Shown: positions 36,845-45,713, counted from the stretch's first letter. The stretch: DNA of 64,000 nucleotides from Streptomyces nojiriensis (GCF_017639205.1 NZ_CP071139.1:1426001-1490000), one strand, 5' to 3'. Numbers and translations: made by a program. Notes: generated by a model not told the origin, from the letters alone.

Positions 36845-37531
36845 TCACGCCTCGAAGCGGTACCCCATGCCCGGGGCGGTGATCAGATGACGCGGGCGCG
36901 ACGGGTCCGCTTCCAGCTTCCGCCGCAGGTGGGCCATGTACACGCGCAGGTAGTTGGTCTGCGTTCCGCAAGAGGAACCCCACACCTCCTGGAGCAGACG
37001 CCGCTGGCTGACGAGCCGGCCCCGGTTGCGGATCAGGACCTCCAGCAGACGCCATTCCGTCGGGGTGAGCCTGATGCTCTCCCCTCCGCGCCTGGCCTTC
37101 TTCGCGAGCAGGTCGACGGTGAACTCCTCGGTCTCGACGACCGCGGCGTCCGCGGCAGCCGAGCCCTGTGTGAGAGTGCGGCGGGCGACGGCTTTCAGTC
37201 TGGCCAGCAGTTCGTCCATGCTGAAGGGCTTGGTGATGTAGTCGTCGGCACCCGCGTCCAAGGCCTGGATCTTCTCCTCGGAGCCGTGGCGGGCGGAGAC
37301 CACCAGCACGGGCACCTGCGACCACACGCGCAGCCGCTTGATCACCTCGATCCCGTCCATGTCGGGGAGCCCGAGGTCGAGCAGGACCGCGTCCGGGCAT
37401 CGAGCCGCAACGGCATCCAGCGCCGTGCCCCCGTCGTGCGCGCAGTCCACGTCGTACTTCCGCGCCTTCAGATTGATGACCAGCAACCGCGCAAGCTGCG
37501 GTTCGTCATCCACCACCAGCACCCGGGTCAT
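36845..37531 (-). CDS. KdpE-like response regulator without adjacent kinase
   Basis: This 228-residue OmpR-type regulator is very similar by eye to KdpE at 30613: LLDLGLPDMDGIEVIKR, ITKPFSMDELLARL, then the winged helix RLTPTEWRLLEVL and NYLRVYMAHLRRKLEADPSR. Both the phosphorylation aspartate and the lysine are present. No kinase gene is adjacent. The only KdpD in the window is 3 kb away, so cross-phosphorylation is possible. A TCTTGACGC motif lies 232 bases upstream. Confidence 0.9.
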   Translation of the reverse strand: MTRVLVVDDEPQLARLLVINLKARKYDVDCAHDGGTALDAVAARCPDAVLLDLGLPDMDGIEVIKRLRVWSQVPVLVVSARHGSEEKIQALDAGADDYITKPFSMDELLARLKAVARRTLTQGSAAADAAVVETEEFTVDLLAKKARRGGESIRLTPTEWRLLEVLIRNRGRLVSQRRLLQEVWGSSCGTQTNYLRVYMAHLRRKLEADPSRPRHLITAPGMGYRFEA

Positions 37532-38089
37532 CGGCGCCCCGCCTTCCTGTCATGCGTACGGTGGAGATCCGGGCCGGCCCATCGGCCCTGCGCCGGAGGT
37601 GACGGCCGGACCGTGATGCGTCCCCGCTCCAGTCCGACCCCCCACGATCCGGACTGGGCGTGATCTCGGCGACGATCACTCGCCGCCCTCCAACCTCAGT
37701 CTGCGATCACCACCGGGAGCCGATACGCCACGTTGACAACCCTCTTACGGCGATCCCGTGCTTCTTGACGCGCCGCTGATGCCAGTCCCGGGAGGCCTCG
37801 GGTCATGCCGGTATCAGAGCTGTGTCAAGGACTGGCCGACCGTCTTGAGCCCTGCCTCGCACGGCAGTTGGATGAGTGATGTGAACAGCGTTCTGCGCCA
37901 CGACGACCGGCCACCGCATACGGTGCGCCCGGCCCCGCGCGCTGCTCACCTGCCGGTGCGCTGACGCACCGTTCCCGATCCGCGGCCGCCCGCCCCCACC
38001 CGCATAGCGGGCGGCCGCTCCCGCCCGGCGCCGGCACGGGAGCGCACCGCTCCCCGGCACAACAACCCACGCACCACCGGGGAGAGTTG
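37532..38089. other. gene-poor gap with TCTTGACGC motif
   Basis: Some 560 bases without a convincing gene. TCTTGACGC at 37763-37771 and a related CGTTGACA at 37731-37738 could be regulator sites for the minus-strand KdpE paralogue. Short open frames here lack ribosome sites. The right end carries the upstream region of the GNAT gene. Confidence 0.45.
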
Positions 38090-38503
38090 ATGACCGAGGA
38101 CGTTCCGGCGCTGGCCGATCTGCACTCCGAGAACGCCTGGATTCACGCCAGTTGGGGTGGACCCGCCGGGCTCGCCGCCTCAGGCCATGCCTGGGCCGCC
38201 TTCGCCAAGGGCCGGATCCGCTCCGTCGCCTGCGCCTACTTCCTCGGCAGCGCCTACGAGGACATCGCGGTCGTCACCGCGCCCGATCGCCGCCCCGAAC
38301 GTCTCGCACTGGCCTGCGTCGCCGGACTGACGGCCGACATCCGGGCACGGGGACACACGGCAAGCTGGTGCTGCTCGCGCGACAACCGGCCCAGCAGGCT
38401 TCTCGCCTGGACGGCCGGCTTCCGGCTGACCCGCGAATACCTCCACCACGCCACCGGCCGCGCCCTGGTGCGCAGGACCCGGCCGGCCCCGGTCCACGTG
38501 TGA
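38090..38503 (+). CDS. GNAT-type acetyltransferase domain protein
   Basis: This 137-residue protein begins at ATG 38090 after GGGGAGAG. The segment SVACAYFLGSAYEDIAVVT followed by ERLALACVAGLTADIRARGH and CSRDNRPSRLLAWTAGFRLT is the acetyl-CoA-binding part of the FR47-like GNAT fold. The usual glycine-rich R-x-x-G-x-G/A loop is weak here (PDRRPERLALA), so cofactor binding may be impaired. Many relatives have a ~150-residue N-terminal domain missing here, so it may be a shortened form. Substrate unknown. Confidence 0.6.
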   Translation: MTEDVPALADLHSENAWIHASWGGPAGLAASGHAWAAFAKGRIRSVACAYFLGSAYEDIAVVTAPDRRPERLALACVAGLTADIRARGHTASWCCSRDNRPSRLLAWTAGFRLTREYLHHATGRALVRRTRPAPVHV

Positions 38504-38521
38504 GCCGGGGCCGCAGGCGGC

Positions 38522-38850
38522 TCAGCGGGTGCGCTGCGCACTCAGGGCGCTCAGCAGGGCGGCCCCGCGTTCGGCGTCGTCCATGCTCACCGCGAACTCG
38601 CGCCCCCGCCGGGGGTGGATCACCAGGCACTCGCCGCTGCGGAGCATGACCGTCGTGCCCAGCCCACTCAGCCGGTACCACCTGGCCGGGGGTACGGCTT
38701 TCGGCACGCGCCGATTCGATGTCCTGGGCGGACCAGCGCCGCACCGGCCAGCCGACCCGATCGAAGGCCACGCGCAGGCCCTTCTCGGTGACACGCGCCT
38801 GCAGGGTGGCGCACGAACCTCTCGCCGGCCGGAGTCTCCATGCTCGGACC
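38522..38850 (-). pseudogene. relic of a DUF1648-type protein C-terminus
   Basis: On the minus strand one frame gives TLQARVTEKGLRVAFDRVGW and RRWSAQDIESARAESRTPGQ. The next frame continues with WYRLSGLGTTVMLRSGECLV and EFAVSMDDAERGAALLSALS to the stop at 38522. A small deletion near 38690 joins them. This is the pattern of the C-terminal domain of DUF1648 membrane proteins, which usually lie beside GntR regulators. The membrane part is missing, and a GntR relic lies just upstream. Confidence 0.55.
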
Positions 38851-38989
38851 GCTCACGACCACGCGCGACGCCGCAGACCGACCCCGCCGGACAACAGCCC
38901 GGCGGTCGCTCCCCCACCCCACCGACCGAGCACGACGACCAACGGCCCTGATCGCCGCGGCCCAGACTCCAACTCCCCACCGCACCCCG

Positions 38990-39159
38990 GCGCTTCCGCT
39001 CCGTCCCCTCGGTCACGCCGTACCCCAGATGCGCTGCATCACCGACCAGTTCGCGCAGGCGGTCGAGCAGCACCGACCGCTGGTCCGCCCCCTCGGCCAC
39101 GGTCACACCGCGCCCGCGCCGGAACTCCAGCAGCCCCTCGTCACGCAGCGCGCGAAGAC
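38990..39159 (-). pseudogene. relic of a GntR family regulator
   Basis: The minus-strand frame beginning about 39159 reads LRALRDEGLLEFRRGRGVTV followed by a helix DQRSVLLDRLRELVGDAAHL and GYGVTE. This is the wing and C-terminal helices of a short GntR (YtrA-type) regulator. The recognition helix and N-terminus are absent, and the C-terminus continues without a natural end. It preceded the DUF1648 relic in the usual operon order. Confidence 0.5.
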
Positions 39160-39185
39160 CACGGCATCTGTGTCAGGCTGCGGGC

Positions 39186-39719
39186 GTGAATTGGACATTC
39201 AAATGCCATGGCGGTGTCGCGGCTGCGCTGGGCGCCGCGCTGTTGGTGCTGGCCGCGCTCACCTGGCTGCCCGGGACCTTGCCGCTGCCGGTGTCCGGGT
39301 GGCCGATGGCGGCGATTGCCGTGCTGCTCTTCCCGATCTTCGTATCCGCCCTGGTGCGTATGTTCCTGACGCGCGCGGACCGGCACACGGTATGGCTGGC
39401 GTTCAGGTGCCTTCCCCGCAAGGCGCAGATGGGGCTTGCGGCGTTGGCCATGTCGGGTGTGGGGATCACGGTCATCAGCGCGGCCGGGGAGGGGAACCTG
39501 CAGGCTGCCGAGGTGAAGGACGGCCGGTACCTCGCCTTCGACGCCACGCCGCTCGCACGCGGCACGGTCGAGATCTCCCAGGGTCAATACCAGGCTGTCC
39601 TGGAGAGCGATCAGCGCAGCATGCTCGCCATCCCCGGCGTGCTCTTGATCAGTGCTGCATATGTCGTCCTGGCAGCAGGAGAGTTGCGCCGGGCAGACCG
39701 ATACTCCACGCCCTCGTGA
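39186..39719 (+). CDS. hypothetical membrane protein
   Basis: This 177-residue protein starts at GTG 39186. It has helices at about residues 8-30 (VAAALGAALLVLAALTWLPG), 38-60, 82-98 and 148-165. Between the third and fourth lies an extracytoplasmic loop (NLQAAEVKDGRYLAFDATPL). Coding bias is consistent. I do not recognise the family. It is flanked by gene relics on both sides, yet is itself intact. Confidence 0.6.
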   Translation: MNWTFKCHGGVAAALGAALLVLAALTWLPGTLPLPVSGWPMAAIAVLLFPIFVSALVRMFLTRADRHTVWLAFRCLPRKAQMGLAALAMSGVGITVISAAGEGNLQAAEVKDGRYLAFDATPLARGTVEISQGQYQAVLESDQRSMLAIPGVLLISAAYVVLAAGELRRADRYSTPS

Positions 39720-39761
39720 CTCGCACGGAACGGTCCCGGATCCCTGTCGTCGCCGGACGGC

Positions 39762-39906
39762 GGTGGGTGGTGTCGCTGATGCGGTGTTCGTCGTAGAACC
39801 GCTGGAGTCGGGCCGCCTCGACCCGGATGAGGTCGCGGCGAAGCAGCCGGTCCTCCGGCCGGCCCGTGGCGCGGACGTGGTGGGCGCCGAGGCGTACGCC
39901 ATCGGT
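39762..39906 (-). pseudogene. possible relic of a cation/proton antiporter tail
   Basis: The minus-strand frame DGVRLGAHHVRATGRPEDRL, then LRRDLIRVEAARLQRFYDEH and RISDTTHRR resembles the cytoplasmic end of CPA1-type Na+/H+ antiporters, where such a helix precedes a conserved I-S-D. No start or membrane part is present, and the frame runs on without a typical ending. Assignment is tentative. Confidence 0.3.
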
Positions 39907-39909
39907 CCG

Positions 39910-40104
39910 TCAGCGGTAGGCGCTCACCGCGGCGATGTAGAGGGCACAGGCACTGCCGGTGGCTCCACCGCCGAGGAGGAGGGCGAGCGCGGGAGGAGTG
40001 CCGGCACGCCAGGCGGTGAAGGCCGCAGCGCTGCCGACGTGGAGCGCCGCGGACAGGGCCAGGAGAAGCGACAGGAGCTGAGTGGCAGCCATCAGGTGTC
40101 CCAT
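39910..40104 (-). CDS. small two-helix membrane protein
   Basis: This 64-residue protein (MGHLMAATQLLSLLLALSAA to VSAYR) has two hydrophobic helices with a short GTPP turn between them. Both ATG 40104 and ATG 40092 are possible starts. It is short but its composition is that of a genuine membrane peptide rather than a shadow frame. Function unknown. Confidence 0.5.
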   Translation of the reverse strand: MGHLMAATQLLSLLLALSAALHVGSAAAFTAWRAGTPPALALLLGGGATGSACALYIAAVSAYR

Positions 40105-40307
40105 TCGGTCGGTACCCCCTGCTTGGTGAGGGCTCGGTCGGGAGGCACGTTGCCCGTCGGGAGGGGTGTCCGGCTGCCTCCCGCAGGGAATCGGACGGCT
40201 CGGGTGCGTTCTCGCCGACAGGGGTCCTAGGCTTCGGATGTCCGGTGGCGGCTGTTCGCGACGGTCCGTCCGGTCGGCGATGGCAACGGGAGACGGGGGC
40301 GGGCCGG

Positions 40308-42857
40308 ATGGAGGATCTGTCCTCGCAGTTGCGGCGGGTCGGCGCGCTCAAGCGCCATCGGCTGGGCGGCGAGCCCTCGGACCGCCGTCTCGCGCGGACC
40401 GCAGGGGTGTCCCACGGGACGCCGGGTGCGTGGCTGGACGGCCGGCAGCTTCCGCAGCGCATCGATACGCTGCTGGCCGTCCTCGGTGGGATCCGGGCCG
40501 AAGCGGCCCGCAGGGGACTCCTGGCAACCCGGGTCGACGCCTCGGGTGAGGACACCGTCGCCGAGCTGCTCGACGAGAGGCGTTGGCGTGCGGCCTTCGA
40601 AACGGAGCGTGCGCACCGGAGTGAGCGTTCCCGACGGGACGCGGAAGGCCGGCAAGCCCAGGCCGCGTCAGAGCGCGACGCGCTTCGGGCCCGCCAGGCA
40701 GCGCTGACGGATCGGCCCCGCCCGGTCAGGTCCTGGTCTGCGGGCCGGTTGGGTGTCCATCCGGCGATCCCCGGTCGCGGGCACGCAGGGGCGCACGGCG
40801 CCGCGTTCGTCCTGCCCCGCTACGTGCCGCGGCGTCACGACGTGCGATTGCACCGCCTCCTTGCCGCGGCCGTCACCGACGGGGCGGACCCGGTCCTGGT
40901 GGTCGTGCAGGGATCGTCCTGCACGGGAAAGTCCCGCACCGCCTACGAGGCCCTCCAGGAGGCCGTCCCGGACAGCTTCGACCTGGCTTTTCCGGGCGAC
41001 GCCGACAGCCTGCTCGCGGTACTGGCGGCCGATGCCCTTCCCCCGCGGAGCGTGCTCTGGCTCAACGAGGCCCAGCACCACCTCGCCGGTCCCCAAGGTG
41101 AGGCGGTGGCGGCCGCATTACAGCGGCGGCTGGACGGCGACGGACCGCTCCTCGTGATCGCCACGCTGTGGCCCGAGTACGCGGAAGCGCTCACCCGCCC
41201 GGCGCCGCACTTCGAAGACGTCCACCGCCATGCTCGGGCCCTGCTCGCCCAAGCCCAATGGGTCGACCTGCCACGGACGTTCGCCGAGGATCTCGACGCG
41301 GCGCGGGCCGGCGCCGCCTGGGACCCTTCGCTGGCCGAGGCCGTGGCGGCCGGTTCCTGCGAGCTCACCCAGGTGCTCGCTGCCGCACCGGACCTCGTAC
41401 GACACTTCGAGCAGCCCGCCGGACCTCACGGCCCCTACGGCAATGCGCTGATCAGCGCCGCGATGGATGCCCATCGACTCGGTGTGCTCGGCCCTCTCCC
41501 CCTGGCCTTCCTCGAAGCGGCCGCCGCCGGCTACCTGACCGACGGCGAACGTGCCGCTGCGGGTCCCGACTGGTGCGGCCACGCCCTGGCCCGCGCCCGA
41601 ACCCTGATCAAGCACACCACCAGCCCCCTGCAGGACGTCCCCCACCCCACCGGCATGGGAAAGCTGCCCGGCACGGCACGCCTCGCGGACTACCTCCAGC
41701 ACTACGGACGCCGCGCCCGCCGGTTCCTCTGCCCGCCCGATTCGTTCTGGAACGCGGCACGCGAGCACCTCACCGCCCCCGAAGGGCTGCTCCGTCTCGG
41801 TGATGCGGCGCAAAAGCGGGCCAGGTACTTCCACGCCGCGCAGCTGTACGGCGCCGCCGCCGACGCCGGAGAGCCCTACGCCCTGATCCGCCTGGGCCAC
41901 ATGCGGGAGGAGGCCTTGGACATCGAGGAGGCCGAAAGGCTCTACCGGCTGGCTGCCGGCGCAGGGAACACCGACGCACTCCTCCACTTGGCATCGATGT
42001 GGGAGGACGCATGGATGTGGGAAGAGACCGAACAGCTCTACCTGCAGGTTGCCGCGGCAGGCGATCCGGACGCACTCGCCTACGCGGGACTCATGTGGGA
42101 AAGCGCCGGGGAGCCCGACAGGGCCTGGGCAGCGTACGAGCGTGCCCTCCGGTCGGGAGACACCGACGTGCTGATCCCCATGGCCCGCATGCGGTGGAAC
42201 GAGGGCCGTGTGCAGGAGGCCGCCGACCTCTATCGGCAGGCATACGACGCCGGCAACGCGGACGCGCTCAACCAGCTGGTCTGCCTGTGGGAGGAAACCG
42301 GGCAGCAGGAAGAGGCGGACCGGCAGCTCCGCCTGTTCGCCGATGCCGGAAACACCGGGGCTTTGCTCGGCGTGGCCTTCATGCTGGGCCGAGCAGGCAA
42401 TCGCGAGCGGGCGGAACAGCTCTACGCGCAAGCTGCCTCGGCCGGCGACGACCGTGCCTGGTTCCTGCTCGCGGCCATGTGGAAGAGGGCCGGCGATCTG
42501 AAGAAGGCCGAGTCCTGCTTCCGCAGGGCCGCGGCTGCGGGGGACGTCACCGCGCTCCGCCTGCTGGCCGGCCTGCGGGAGGCGGCTCTGGACCCTACGG
42601 AAGCGGAGCGCCTCTACTGGCAGGCTGCCAATGCCGGAGACGAGAAGGCCCTCGCATGCATGGCCCGGCTACAGGAGGCGGCCGGCAACCGCGAACGCGC
42701 CGAACAGCTGTACCGGATGGCCGCCGACACCGGAGCGGAGGCAGCAGTGATGTCGCTGGCGCGTCTGCGGAACGGATCCGAGGAGGCGTACATGCAATAT
42801 GGCCTGACCTCGGACGGGACGGTGAGCGAACCGTGGGAATGGCCCCTTGTGCCATGA
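40308..42857 (+). CDS. HTH / P-loop NTPase / Sel1-TPR repeat protein
   Basis: This 849-residue protein starts at ATG 40308 after a G-rich site. Residues 1-80 form an XRE-like HTH (RLARTAGVSHGTPGAWLDG). Residues ~95-145 are a charged coiled coil. An NTPase domain follows with Walker A QGSSCTGKSRTAYEAL (near residue 205) and Walker B-like VLWLNEAQHHL. From ~490 to 830 at least nine helical repeats of about 36 residues (AERLYRLAAGAGNTDALLHL type) form a Sel1/TPR solenoid. The layout resembles STAND-type signalling or defence NTPases. The ligand is unknown. It is flanked by a small coupled frame. Confidence 0.8.
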   Translation: MEDLSSQLRRVGALKRHRLGGEPSDRRLARTAGVSHGTPGAWLDGRQLPQRIDTLLAVLGGIRAEAARRGLLATRVDASGEDTVAELLDERRWRAAFETERAHRSERSRRDAEGRQAQAASERDALRARQAALTDRPRPVRSWSAGRLGVHPAIPGRGHAGAHGAAFVLPRYVPRRHDVRLHRLLAAAVTDGADPVLVVVQGSSCTGKSRTAYEALQEAVPDSFDLAFPGDADSLLAVLAADALPPRSVLWLNEAQHHLAGPQGEAVAAALQRRLDGDGPLLVIATLWPEYAEALTRPAPHFEDVHRHARALLAQAQWVDLPRTFAEDLDAARAGAAWDPSLAEAVAAGSCELTQVLAAAPDLVRHFEQPAGPHGPYGNALISAAMDAHRLGVLGPLPLAFLEAAAAGYLTDGERAAAGPDWCGHALARARTLIKHTTSPLQDVPHPTGMGKLPGTARLADYLQHYGRRARRFLCPPDSFWNAAREHLTAPEGLLRLGDAAQKRARYFHAAQLYGAAADAGEPYALIRLGHMREEALDIEEAERLYRLAAGAGNTDALLHLASMWEDAWMWEETEQLYLQVAAAGDPDALAYAGLMWESAGEPDRAWAAYERALRSGDTDVLIPMARMRWNEGRVQEAADLYRQAYDAGNADALNQLVCLWEETGQQEEADRQLRLFADAGNTGALLGVAFMLGRAGNRERAEQLYAQAASAGDDRAWFLLAAMWKRAGDLKKAESCFRRAAAAGDVTALRLLAGLREAALDPTEAERLYWQAANAGDEKALACMARLQEAAGNRERAEQLYRMAADTGAEAAVMSLARLRNGSEEAYMQYGLTSDGTVSEPWEWPLVP

Positions 42858-42976
42858 GCGTGTCCGAGCAGGACGGCCACGACGAACTCGCCTGGAGGGC
42901 GGCCTGGGCCCGGTGCCACGCCCGAGACCCCCGTCTGCCTGTCGCTGCGGGGCGGGCTCCCCTACCGTCGACGTGA
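42854..42976 (+). CDS. possible 40-residue protein coupled to the NTPase gene
   Basis: ATG 42854 overlaps the NTPase stop (ATGA) and opens 40 codons (MSVSEQDGHDELAWRAAWAR, then CHARDPRLPVAAGRAPLPST). The first half is helical and acidic/basic, and the end is featureless. The overlap is the standard coupling arrangement, but no independent ribosome site is present and the protein may be a degenerate remnant. Confidence 0.3.
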   Translation: MSVSEQDGHDELAWRAAWARCHARDPRLPVAAGRAPLPST

Positions 42977-43159
42977 GCGGTGTGCAGTCGGCATGTCGCC
43001 TGACGGGTCGCCGCAGAAGTCGGCAAGAGGTCGCACCAGTACCGCCGGAACCCGCTTCCAGACGCCGGGGACCACCGAGACCAACATCCGGGTCTACCCA
43101 CTCTGAGCTGCGAAGACACTGCTCAGAGAGTCACCTGTCAACCTCGCCGGGAGATATCC

Positions 43160-44164
43160 GTGAGAATGCTGATCAACAGCCCGCAGACCGTGGTCGCCGA
43201 CGCCCTGCGCGGGATGGCGGCCGCCCATCCCGAGCTGGACGTCGACGTGGAGCGGCGGGTGGTCGTACGGCGGGACGCGCGGTCGGGCGGGCGGGTCGGA
43301 GTGGTGTCCGGGGGCGGGTCCGGGCACGAGCCGCTGCACGCCGGGTTCGTGGGGTACGGGATGCTGTCGGCCGCATGTCCCGGGGAGGTGTTCACCTCGC
43401 CGGTGCCCGACCAGATGGTGCGGGCGGCCGCGGCGGTGGACTCCGGCCAGGGGGTGCTGTTCGTCGTCAAGAACTACACCGGGGACGTGCTGAACTTCGA
43501 GATGGCGGCCGAGCTCGCCGAGGAGGACGGCCTGCGGATCGAGCGCGTCCTGGTCGACGACGACGTCGCGGTGACCGACAGCCTGTTCACCGCGGGTCGA
43601 CGCGGTACCGGGGCCACCCTGTTCGTCGAGAAGATCGCCGGGGCGGCCGCCGAGGAGGGGGCGCCGCTGGAGCGGGTCGCCGCGCTCGCCCGGCGGGTCG
43701 ACGCGTGCTCGCGGAGTTTCGGGGTGGCGCTGAGCGCGTGCACCACTCCCGCGAAGGGCAGCCCGACCTTCGACCTGCCGGACGGGGAGCTGGAGTTGGG
43801 CATCGGCATCCACGGCGAACCGGGCCGGGAGCGGCGCCCGATGATGTCGGCGCGGGAGATCGCGGAGGTCGCGGTGGGCGCCGTACTGGAGGAGCTGGCG
43901 CAGATCGGTCCGGCCGACGGGCCGGTGCTGGCCCTGGTCAACGGGATGGGGGCGACACCGCTGCTGGAGCTGTACGGGTTCCACGCGGAGGTGGCGCGGG
44001 TGCTGGCCGAGCGCGGGGTGCCGGTGGCGCGGGCGCTCGTCGGGAACTACGTCACGTCGCTGGACATGGCCGGGTGTTCGGTGACGCTGTGCCGGGCCGA
44101 CGAGGAGCTGCTGCGGCTGTGGGACGCGCCCGTCCGGACCGCGGCGCTGCGCTGGGGTCTGTGA
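43160..44164 (+). CDS. dhaK: DhaK, dihydroxyacetone-binding kinase subunit
   Basis: This 334-residue protein has the DhaK signature GRVGVVSGGGSGHEPLHAGF and the substrate histidine in GIGIHGEPG at residue 218, where dihydroxyacetone is bound covalently. LFVVKNYTGDVLNF is also typical. DhaK presents the substrate to DhaL-ADP, which is rephosphorylated by DhaM. Start GTG 43160 (ATG 43166 is alternative). The gene heads a dhaKLM operon. Confidence 0.95.
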   Translation: MRMLINSPQTVVADALRGMAAAHPELDVDVERRVVVRRDARSGGRVGVVSGGGSGHEPLHAGFVGYGMLSAACPGEVFTSPVPDQMVRAAAAVDSGQGVLFVVKNYTGDVLNFEMAAELAEEDGLRIERVLVDDDVAVTDSLFTAGRRGTGATLFVEKIAGAAAEEGAPLERVAALARRVDACSRSFGVALSACTTPAKGSPTFDLPDGELELGIGIHGEPGRERRPMMSAREIAEVAVGAVLEELAQIGPADGPVLALVNGMGATPLLELYGFHAEVARVLAERGVPVARALVGNYVTSLDMAGCSVTLCRADEELLRLWDAPVRTAALRWGL

Positions 44165-44216
44165 AACGTATGGTGTCGGTGGGACTGGCCAGACGGGTGC
44201 GAGGCGAGGAGATCCG

Positions 44217-44831
44217 GTGCGTGACGCAGAGTTCTTCCGGCGCTGGATGGCGGCCGCCGCGGCCGCGGTGGAGCGGGAGGCGGACCGGCTGACGGAGCTC
44301 GACTCCCCCATCGGCGACGCCGACCACGGGAGCAATCTGCTGCGGGGGTTCACGGCCGTGCTCGCCGCCCTGGAGGCGGAGCCGTCGGCGGCGGCGCCGG
44401 GCGCGGTGCTCCAGCTGGCCGGGAGGACGCTGATCTCGACGGTCGGCGGGGCGTCGGGACCGCTGTACGGGACGCTGCTGCGGCGCACGGGCAAGGCGCT
44501 CGGGGAGTCGGCCGAGGTGTCGGACGCGGAGTTGCGCGAGGCCCTGTCGGAGGGGGTCGGGGCGGTGGCGCAGCTGGGCGGGGCGGCGCCGGGGGACAAG
44601 ACGATGCTGGACGCCCTGGTGCCGGGGGTGGCCGCGCTGGGTACGTCGTACCGGGCGGCCGGGAGCGCGGCGGAGAACGGGGCGCTGGCGACGGTGCCGA
44701 TGCAGGCGCGCAAGGGGCGGGCCAGCTATCTGGGCGAGCGGAGCATCGGGTACCAGGATCCGGGGGCGACCTCGTCGGCGCTGCTGCTGGGGGCGCTGGC
44801 GGACGTGGCGGAATCGGCGGGTGCGCGGTGA
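44217..44831 (+). CDS. dhaL: DhaL, ADP-binding kinase subunit
   Basis: This 204-residue protein starts at GTG 44217 after GAGGAG. The conserved metal-binding aspartates appear in LDSPIGDADHGSNL, and the nucleotide loop in STVGGASGPLYGTLL. The end includes GERSIGYQDPGATSSALLL. It carries a bound ADP that is rephosphorylated by DhaM. Overlap of the last four bases with dhaM shows coupling. Confidence 0.95.
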   Translation: MRDAEFFRRWMAAAAAAVEREADRLTELDSPIGDADHGSNLLRGFTAVLAALEAEPSAAAPGAVLQLAGRTLISTVGGASGPLYGTLLRRTGKALGESAEVSDAELREALSEGVGAVAQLGGAAPGDKTMLDALVPGVAALGTSYRAAGSAAENGALATVPMQARKGRASYLGERSIGYQDPGATSSALLLGALADVAESAGAR

Positions 44832-45274
44832 CGGGCGAGCAGGTGGTGGCGCCCGGCCCCGGATCCGCCGCCGGCCCGGCCCTGGTCGGCATCGTGCTGG
44901 TGTCGCACAGCGCTCGGGTCGCGGAGGCGGTGGCGGATCTGGCGCGCGAGCTGGCGGCCGGCGGGACCGTGGCCCCGGTGGCCGCGGCGGGCGGCACCGC
45001 CGTCGGCGGGCTCGGCACGAGCGCGGAGCGGATCGTCGCGGCCGCCCGGGCGGTGGACCGGGGCGCCGGAGTGGCCCTGCTGGCCGACCTGGGGAGCTCG
45101 GTGCTGACGGTGAAGGCCCTGTTGATGGAGGACGAACTCCCTCCGGGGTCCTGGCTGTTGGACGCGCCGTTCGTCGAGGGCGCGGTGGCTGCGGTGGTGA
45201 CCGCGTCCACCGGGGCACCCCCGGCGGAGGTCGCGGCATCCGCCGCCGACGCGTACACGTACCGCAAGACCTGA
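44828..45274 (+). CDS. dhaM: DhaM, phosphotransfer subunit (EIIA domain only)
   Basis: This 148-residue protein consists of the PTS EIIA-Man-like domain only. The phosphorylated histidine is H27 in LVSHSARVAEAV, and the segment VALLADLGSSVLTVKALL follows. Unlike the longer enterobacterial DhaM, no HPr or EI domain is fused, so it depends on the general PTS for phosphate. The GTG at 44828 overlaps dhaL (GTGA). It is the last gene of the operon. Confidence 0.93.
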   Translation: MTGEQVVAPGPGSAAGPALVGIVLVSHSARVAEAVADLARELAAGGTVAPVAAAGGTAVGGLGTSAERIVAAARAVDRGAGVALLADLGSSVLTVKALLMEDELPPGSWLLDAPFVEGAVAAVVTASTGAPPAEVAASAADAYTYRKT

Positions 45275-45348
45275 CCGCGGACGGCATGACCGGACGGCCC
45301 GGCCGACAGGACACCCCCTGGCCGGGACGGCTCTACGGACGTCCGCGG
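45275..45348. terminator. nested inverted repeats between dhaM and S4 gene
   Basis: CCGCGGACG (45275-45283) matches CGTCCGCGG (45340-45348), and inside it CCCGGCC (45298-45304) pairs with GGCCGGG (45320-45326). The structure lies between converging genes and probably ends both transcripts. Confidence 0.45.
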
Positions 45349-45713
45349 AGGGTTTCGATCTCGCGGCGCTCGCGCTTCGTCGGGCGGCCCGCTCCCCGGT
45401 CGCGGATGCCGACCACGGCGGCCTCCACGGGCGTCGGCGGCGGCGGGCTGTTGTCGATCAGGCATTCGGCGGCGACCGGGGCGCCGACCCGCTTGGACAC
45501 GGGCCGCTTGACGACGACGATCCGCTCGCGCCCCGCGTGGAAGAGCCGCACCTCGTCCCCCGCGCGCACGGGCTGCGCCGGCTTGGCGCGCTCCCCGTTG
45601 ACCTTCACGTGGCCCGCCCGGCAGGCGGTCGCCGCGATCGAGCGGGTCTTGGTCAGGCGCACGGACCAGATCCACGCGTCGACCCGTACCGTGCCCGTTA
45701 CCTCATCAGCCAT
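45333..45713 (-). CDS. S4-domain RNA-binding protein (Hsp15-like)
   Basis: This 126-residue basic protein has an S4 domain at residues ~9-70 (VRVDAWIWSVRLTKTRSIAA, then AGHVKVNGERAKPAQPVRAG). The C-terminal tail is basic (GRPTKRERREIETLRGR). Hsp15 relatives bind stalled 50S subunits carrying peptidyl-tRNA. The actinobacterial forms are common and of uncertain role. ATG 45713. Converges on dhaM. Confidence 0.88.
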   Translation of the reverse strand: MADEVTGTVRVDAWIWSVRLTKTRSIAATACRAGHVKVNGERAKPAQPVRAGDEVRLFHAGRERIVVVKRPVSKRVGAPVAAECLIDNSPPPPTPVEAAVVGIRDRGAGRPTKRERREIETLRGRP

